This document shows positions 61,034-64,000 of a DNA stretch of 64,000 nucleotides, one piece after another. Source of the DNA: Echinarachnius parma (lineage: Eukaryota > Echinodermata > Echinoidea > Clypeasteroida > Echinarachniidae); the NCBI GenBank assembly GCA_037951105.1, contig JBAMJV010000858.1, positions 55,001 through 119,000 of the forward strand, read 5' to 3'. Each line of letters starts with the position of its first letter. Position 1 is the stretch's first letter. Both the position numbers and the translations under genes were made by a program. Below the pieces are notes generated by a model. That model did not search any database and had not been told where the DNA came from. It saw only the letters and a list, made by a program, of their open reading frames with translations.

Positions 61034-61068
<35 letters not shown>

Positions 61069-63138
61069 AGACTGGATCAGGAGCCCCCTTCACTAGGCCA
61101 CTGTCTCTCCCCCAATACTACCATGATTAACGATGGTCAGTGGCTGCACCAGAATTTGAAACAAACTTAAAGGGACCAACACCCTAGACCAATTTTTTGA
61201 TAAATGAAAGATATTATTTTTAGTAGAAAATTTCGTCAAAAAGTTCAGAAAAATAGGTTCCCTGAAAAATTGTATTAGGGCCATTCTTGGTCACGTGTGT
61301 GACCCAAAACATGACAAATTTTGAAATGGGATGCTTATATTTCAGTAAGTATGAGACTATAATGATTTTTACTTCATATGTGACTTGAATATGTTGTAGT
61401 CTTTCAAACTTAACACAAAAGATTCTATAAGGATTACGTAACTCAATGTCAGAGGTCAAATGGCATGGGTCACGTGTGTGACTTCGCACGGAGCGCTTTT
61501 TTCATAACTAAATTTCATTTGGAAAATTCTTTAAAATATGAATAGCTATAATGTTCATCTTATTACCAGAGAAGTACTATACATTTGTAAGTACAACAAT
61601 AGCAATGAATGAGAATTATATCAAACCGTTGTTTTTTATAGTTCTTAATTATGTGGCAACGTCTGGTCACGTGTGTGACATTTTGGGGTGGTCACGTGTG
61701 TGACATGTACAATATGAATGGAAAAATGGGAATTTTATAATATCGGGTTTAGAAAAGAATGAAAGGTTTAATTTTTACAAAGTTGGTATCAACCTGTACA
61801 GGAAAGTGAGAAGAATGAGCTTGCTAATTATCCTTTTGATATCTTGATTATTTTCTGAATTATGATTATTAGAAACATATTGAAATATGTAAATTTATGC
61901 AAATGAGTAAAAAAGTTTCATTTTAAACTTCAAATCATGTATTTCATGAAACTTTACACATGGATCATTCCAAAAATGGAACAAAACTACAGAAAAATAA
62001 AACTTCAATTTTTCCGAAAAAGTTTCACTTTTCAAAGAATGGCCCATTAGTTGAAAACTCATCATACTAAATTATGTGTTCATGGGTCTGCAGGAGAAGT
62101 CTAGTCTATATTGTCTAGGACGTACGCGTCTATTGTCTCCAATCGCACGCGTGTATAGAATAGACGCACTAGCAAACATTTGGCGCTTTGTTATAGTCCA
62201 TTAATTCAAGTGATTAATTGCATTATTTATGAACTACATAAATCCTGCCAATTAAATATCAAATAACGGTACTGAAACATGTAATGTGTCTGCATGTGTT
62301 GTTCTGTACGTGTGATGGTCCCCTTTAATTGTACGTGTATTTGTCCTCTCTCTCCGCTTATCCTAATACAAATGTATTTATTTATTTCCCAATTTTCAAA
62401 AAAAAGTTAGCACTTAAATTTGGGATATATATTATTGATCTATAGAACTTATTTATACATCTCTCTTTTAGAGCTCAATGTGTGATCAATGGATCTATTG
62501 GTCTGTCGCCATCTACAGTGAGCAAGAGCATATAACTCTTAGTTCAAGTAAGGGGAGAAGCTTTTCGGGACTACCTAATCAAAGCTCAACTATCTAGTAA
62601 AACCTGGACTATTTACGGTAGTCGCAGCTGGACTACTTAATATATATACCTAGCTTGAAACCTAGTCACAACTTGACTACCTAGTCACAGCTTGAATACT
62701 AATGACTACATAGTCATAGTATGACTGACAGCTTGATTACCTAGTCACAGTTTGACTACCTAGCCACAGCTTGACTGTCCATGGTCAATTCCAGACTACC
62801 CTTTCACAACTTGAATACCGAGGTACCGTCAGACTTAAGGCTGGTCTATATAATATAGTCAAAGCTATTCTACCAAGTCAAACATGAACTACCTCCTCAA
62901 AGCTTTTATTTTTGTTTAATTCTCAATGTCATTATTTTAAATTTTGATTTTTAAAATATCCTCAGGTGATATCTTGTCGTTTGACAACCTTCGGCTGCTG
63001 CATGGCAGATCGGGGTATGGCATGTCAGGCAAGACTAAAGGAGTGGAGCGCCATCTGCAGACGTGCTACTTCGATATCGACTGTGTGGAATCTCGGATCA
63101 GAATCATCAAGAACAGACTTCGCCAGCTGAAGAAGTGA
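49826..63138 (+). CDS. BBOX1: Gamma-butyrobetaine dioxygenase (BBOX1-like)
   Basis: Exons 49826-49994, 51353-51648, 52583-52735, 55795-56012, 58424-58529, 59592-59803, 60563-60729 and 62966-63138, all GT-AG and in phase, encode 497 aa. Zinc-site residues C137, C139, C142 and H183, iron ligands H303, D305 and H453, and R469 for 2-oxoglutarate are all present at the positions expected from human BBOX1. The enzyme (Fe(II)/2-oxoglutarate dioxygenase) hydroxylates gamma-butyrobetaine to L-carnitine. Spacing and the CxCxxC motif favour BBOX over TMLHE, whose equivalent motif lacks these cysteines. The protein is about 110 residues longer than human BBOX1 at the N-terminus. Exon 1 is Arg-rich and could be a mitochondrial targeting sequence, though human BBOX1 is cytosolic. 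Start chosen at the first in-frame ATG (49826; another at 49829). Exon 1 is the least certain part. Confidence 0.9.
50203..50815. mobile_element. Long-TIR MITE in BBOX1 intron 1
   Basis: Arms of about 85 bp (TATATAAACCGAACACAAAA, GTAACTTCACCCCTAA, CAATTGCCCATAATTTCAT) are inverted at the two ends; the likely duplication is TA or TATA. Related, more diverged sequence lies at 57230-57985. Confidence 0.8.
51290..51310 (+). repeat. Poly-C run upstream of BBOX1 exon 2
   Basis: An uninterrupted C run about 40 bp before the exon 2 acceptor, next to CAGTCAGGCTTGAC, perhaps the end of a poly-G/C-armed MITE. Confidence 0.7.
52032..52331. mobile_element. CACAAAGATCC-family MITE in BBOX1 intron 2
   Basis: Ends GGGGGGTGTTTCACAAAGATC and ATCGTTGTGAAACATCCACC; interior ATTATGGAAAGCC / GGCTTACATA. 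It ends in a long C run. Confidence 0.75.
53436..55143. mobile_element. ~1.7-kb TIR element with repeated GTAAC-N4-GTTAC motifs
   Basis: The left CAAAACCACTATCTCTGCAC and right CCGAGATAGTGGTTTTG are inverted. Motifs of the form GTAACATACGTTAC recur at about 53832 (first base variant), 54022, 54190, 54778 and 54970, and TGTCGCCA occurs at about 53477, 53653 and 53816. The family B MITE at 54235-54672 is inserted in it. No transposase recognised. Confidence 0.6.
54235..54672. mobile_element. TTAA-flanked MITE, family B, copy 2 (nested)
   Basis: TTAAAGGGGACCACCAGGC left and GGTGGTGGTACCCTTTAA right, TTAA on both edges; full-length reverse copy of 12332-12761. Confidence 0.85.
55147..55659. mobile_element. 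TTAA-flanked MITE, family A, in BBOX1 intron 3
   Basis: TTAAAGGGGTAGTTAATTTT left, TTACCCCTTTAA right; the central GAATACATCTGGG / CCCAGATTTATTC palindrome is at about 55321-55347. Confidence 0.85.
57230..57985. repeat. Diverged repeat with ~95-bp internal tandem duplication
   Basis: Shares CATGGTTGACTGAGCACA-type text with 50203-50815. The segments at about 57762-57854 and 57857-57950 are near-identical (TCAGTCAGCCATGAAATGAT start). Confidence 0.7.
58199..58307. mobile_element. Foldback MITE related to 48393-48497
   Basis: Shares ACCTATTCA and GATGAATGAATRGATCACCC with the earlier copy; right end CTACGCCCGTG; flanks ATATTATC and ACATTATC match at 7 of 8. Contains a long C run. Confidence 0.75.
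58545..58904. mobile_element. TTAA-flanked MITE, family C, 15 bp after BBOX1 exon 5
   Basis: TTAAAGAGATCTAGTAACAT left, TGTACTAAATCCCTTTAA right. Sits immediately after the exon 5 donor. Confidence 0.8.
59810..60036. mobile_element. CAGGGGCGGATCTAG MITE abutting BBOX1 exon 6 donor
   Basis: Ends CAGGGGCGGATCTAG and GTAGATCTGCCACTG are inverted; several G and C runs inside. Flanked by TAATC at 59805-59809 and 60037-60041. The left TAATC is positions +2 to +6 of the intron 6 donor (GTAATC). Confidence 0.8.
60437..60523 (+). pseudogene. Broken tandem duplicate of BBOX1 exon 7 acceptor and start
   Basis: About 87 bp, offset about 92 bp upstream of the true exon 7 start, including the acceptor region. 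Reads [S]VDEHNKLTREVTRE then an in-frame stop (TAA), against SVDEQNKVTRVVTGEY in the true exon. The AG acceptor is kept, so use of it would end the protein early. Confidence 0.85.
61036..61067 (+). repeat. Poly-G run (32 G)
   Basis: The longest homopolymer G run in the window, in BBOX1 intron 7, followed by GGCCACTG further right, suggesting a hAT-like MITE remnant. Confidence 0.8.
61167..62328. mobile_element. Family B-like TTAA element split by the GTCACGTGTGTGAC element
   Basis: TTAAAGGGACCAACACCC at 61167 and GATGGTCCCCTTTAA ending at 62328 bracket the inserted element at 61278-62045. Confidence 0.6.
61278..62045. mobile_element. GGGCCATTC element with GTCACGTGTGTGAC motifs, copy 2
   Basis: Inverted ends GGGCCATTCTTGG and CAAAGAATGGCCC; ATTA on both sides (61274-61277, 62046-62049). 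The 14-mer occurs four times, at 61290, 61469, 61666 and 61691. Confidence 0.8.
62565..62850 (+). repeat. Degenerate ~18-bp minisatellite (CTAGTCACAGCTTGACTA)
   Basis: About ten loose copies of CTAGTCACARCTTGACTAC in BBOX1 intron 7, about 100 bp before exon 8. Confidence 0.7.
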
Positions 63139-63175
63139 ATCATCTTAAAAAAGATCACTTATTAAACACTCACTC

Positions 63176-64000
63176 TTAAAGGGACTTAGTAACATTGTCC
63201 AAATCCTCAAAACTTACTTGGAACTATATGCTTCTCTCATATTTCATCATATTCATATTAATAATAAAAGCACGGGACCGATTTCGGTTTTTCAAATTTC
63301 CATTTCGTTCAATAGATTTTTACGATTTAAGTGTTTAGATGTTAAAGTGATCCAAGTAAAGTGTCTAACTCCACGAAAATTACTTGGAGCTTCCTCGTTT
63401 CTCTTCTGCCGTGTTGTTTAGCTTATGGAAAGAGAATAATAAAATAGGGTTTGATTTTTTCAAATGTCCCTTCAGTATGAAGATAATTATCATTGAAAAT
63501 CATCATCTGAAAAGCGTTGCCCAACGCTTTTGGTAAAAAGTACAATTGCCGTAGTTGAAAACGCCCAGCCGCGGCCGGCGGAGCGCCACGCGATCACGGA
63601 CTCTGGCCTGCGGAGTAGCCGAAACCTTCGGCAGCGCAACGATTCGATGTACCCGAGTGTTGAGCCAAGTGCGCGCAATTCTGTACCGTCTGTATACACG
63701 GGTGTGGATAAACGGACGATTATTACTGCGGCAAATCTACGGCAGGCCATCAGTATTTGGTGATAAAATATTAACTCAATATTCGTTTTTTCACTAGGTA
63801 AACAGTGGTCGTTTTCTTTCAAACTTTCACAAATCTTTCAAATGTATTTTACAATGATATGGATGGAAGTCTCAAATGTTATTTTATGCAATATCTGACA
63901 CTTTACAGGGATCACTTTAAACTGTCTACGGGTACGGGATAATATAAGCCGTGTACAAAGTAAATGCAATGAGTTAGTGAATATCACTTTGCATTTTTGC
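63176..64000. mobile_element. Family C-like element(s) past the BBOX1 stop, running off the window
   Basis: TTAAAGGGACTTAGTAACAT starts 38 bp after the stop codon. The GTGATCCAAGTAAAGTGTC block at about 63350 also occurs near 59045. The BBOX1 3' UTR therefore probably contains transposon sequence. A poly(A) signal AATAAA is at 63438-63443. Confidence 0.55.

Noticed and set aside
49826-63138. Trimethyllysine dioxygenase (TMLHE) as identity of the dioxygenase
   Set aside because: The CxCxxC plus His zinc site and the overall alignment match BBOX1; TMLHE lacks these cysteines at that place.

Overview
This is an AT-rich, eukaryotic, intron-bearing stretch from what looks like an invertebrate deuterostome. 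I favour an echinoderm or a close relative, but the sequence alone does not name the species. The reasons are an intronless TRIM-NHL gene without a filamin domain, metazoan RPIA, TMEM129 and BBOX genes split by long introns, a THAP gene related to P-element transposase, and very many miniature inverted-repeat transposons with poly-G/poly-C arms.

Layout. 1-1716: 3' part of an intronless TRIM-NHL gene (+). 1717-21149: gene-poor DNA with microsatellites, an isolated X-box/E-box/CRE cluster near 7.7 kb, a decayed ~155-bp satellite (11.5-14.75 kb), nested transposons, and an inverted 16-bp minisatellite (18.9-19.7 kb). 21150-25776: three-exon THAP gene (+) with a P-transposase-like C-terminus that contains an 88-codon tandem duplication. 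25.8-29.9 kb: repeats. 29995-35019: TMEM129 (-, 4 exons, 362 aa). 35439-43463: RPIA (+, 8 exons, 239 aa), head to head with TMEM129 across about 420 bp. 43.5-49.8 kb: intergenic, mostly transposons, including a 2.24-kb element with ~200-bp inverted repeats. 49826-63138: a BBOX1-like gamma-butyrobetaine dioxygenase (+, 8 exons, 497 aa). The window ends inside a transposon copy just past its stop.

The genes are unrelated in function: a ubiquitin ligase candidate, a transposase-derived DNA-binding protein, an ER ubiquitin ligase, a pentose-phosphate isomerase and a carnitine-synthesis enzyme. Only TMEM129 and RPIA are likely to share control, through a bidirectional promoter.

Two patterns deserve most attention. 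First, every spliced gene here carries a local, damaged or repeated copy of part of its own exons: RPIA exons 1 and 3, TMEM129 exon 4, BBOX1 exon 7 and THAP exon 3. Second, the transposons show unusual internal structure. Central palindromes keep their pairing while their arm sequences differ between copies, two element families share an arrangement of inverted GTNAC half-sites, one element is a chimera of two families, and one sits exactly at a splice donor of BBOX1.
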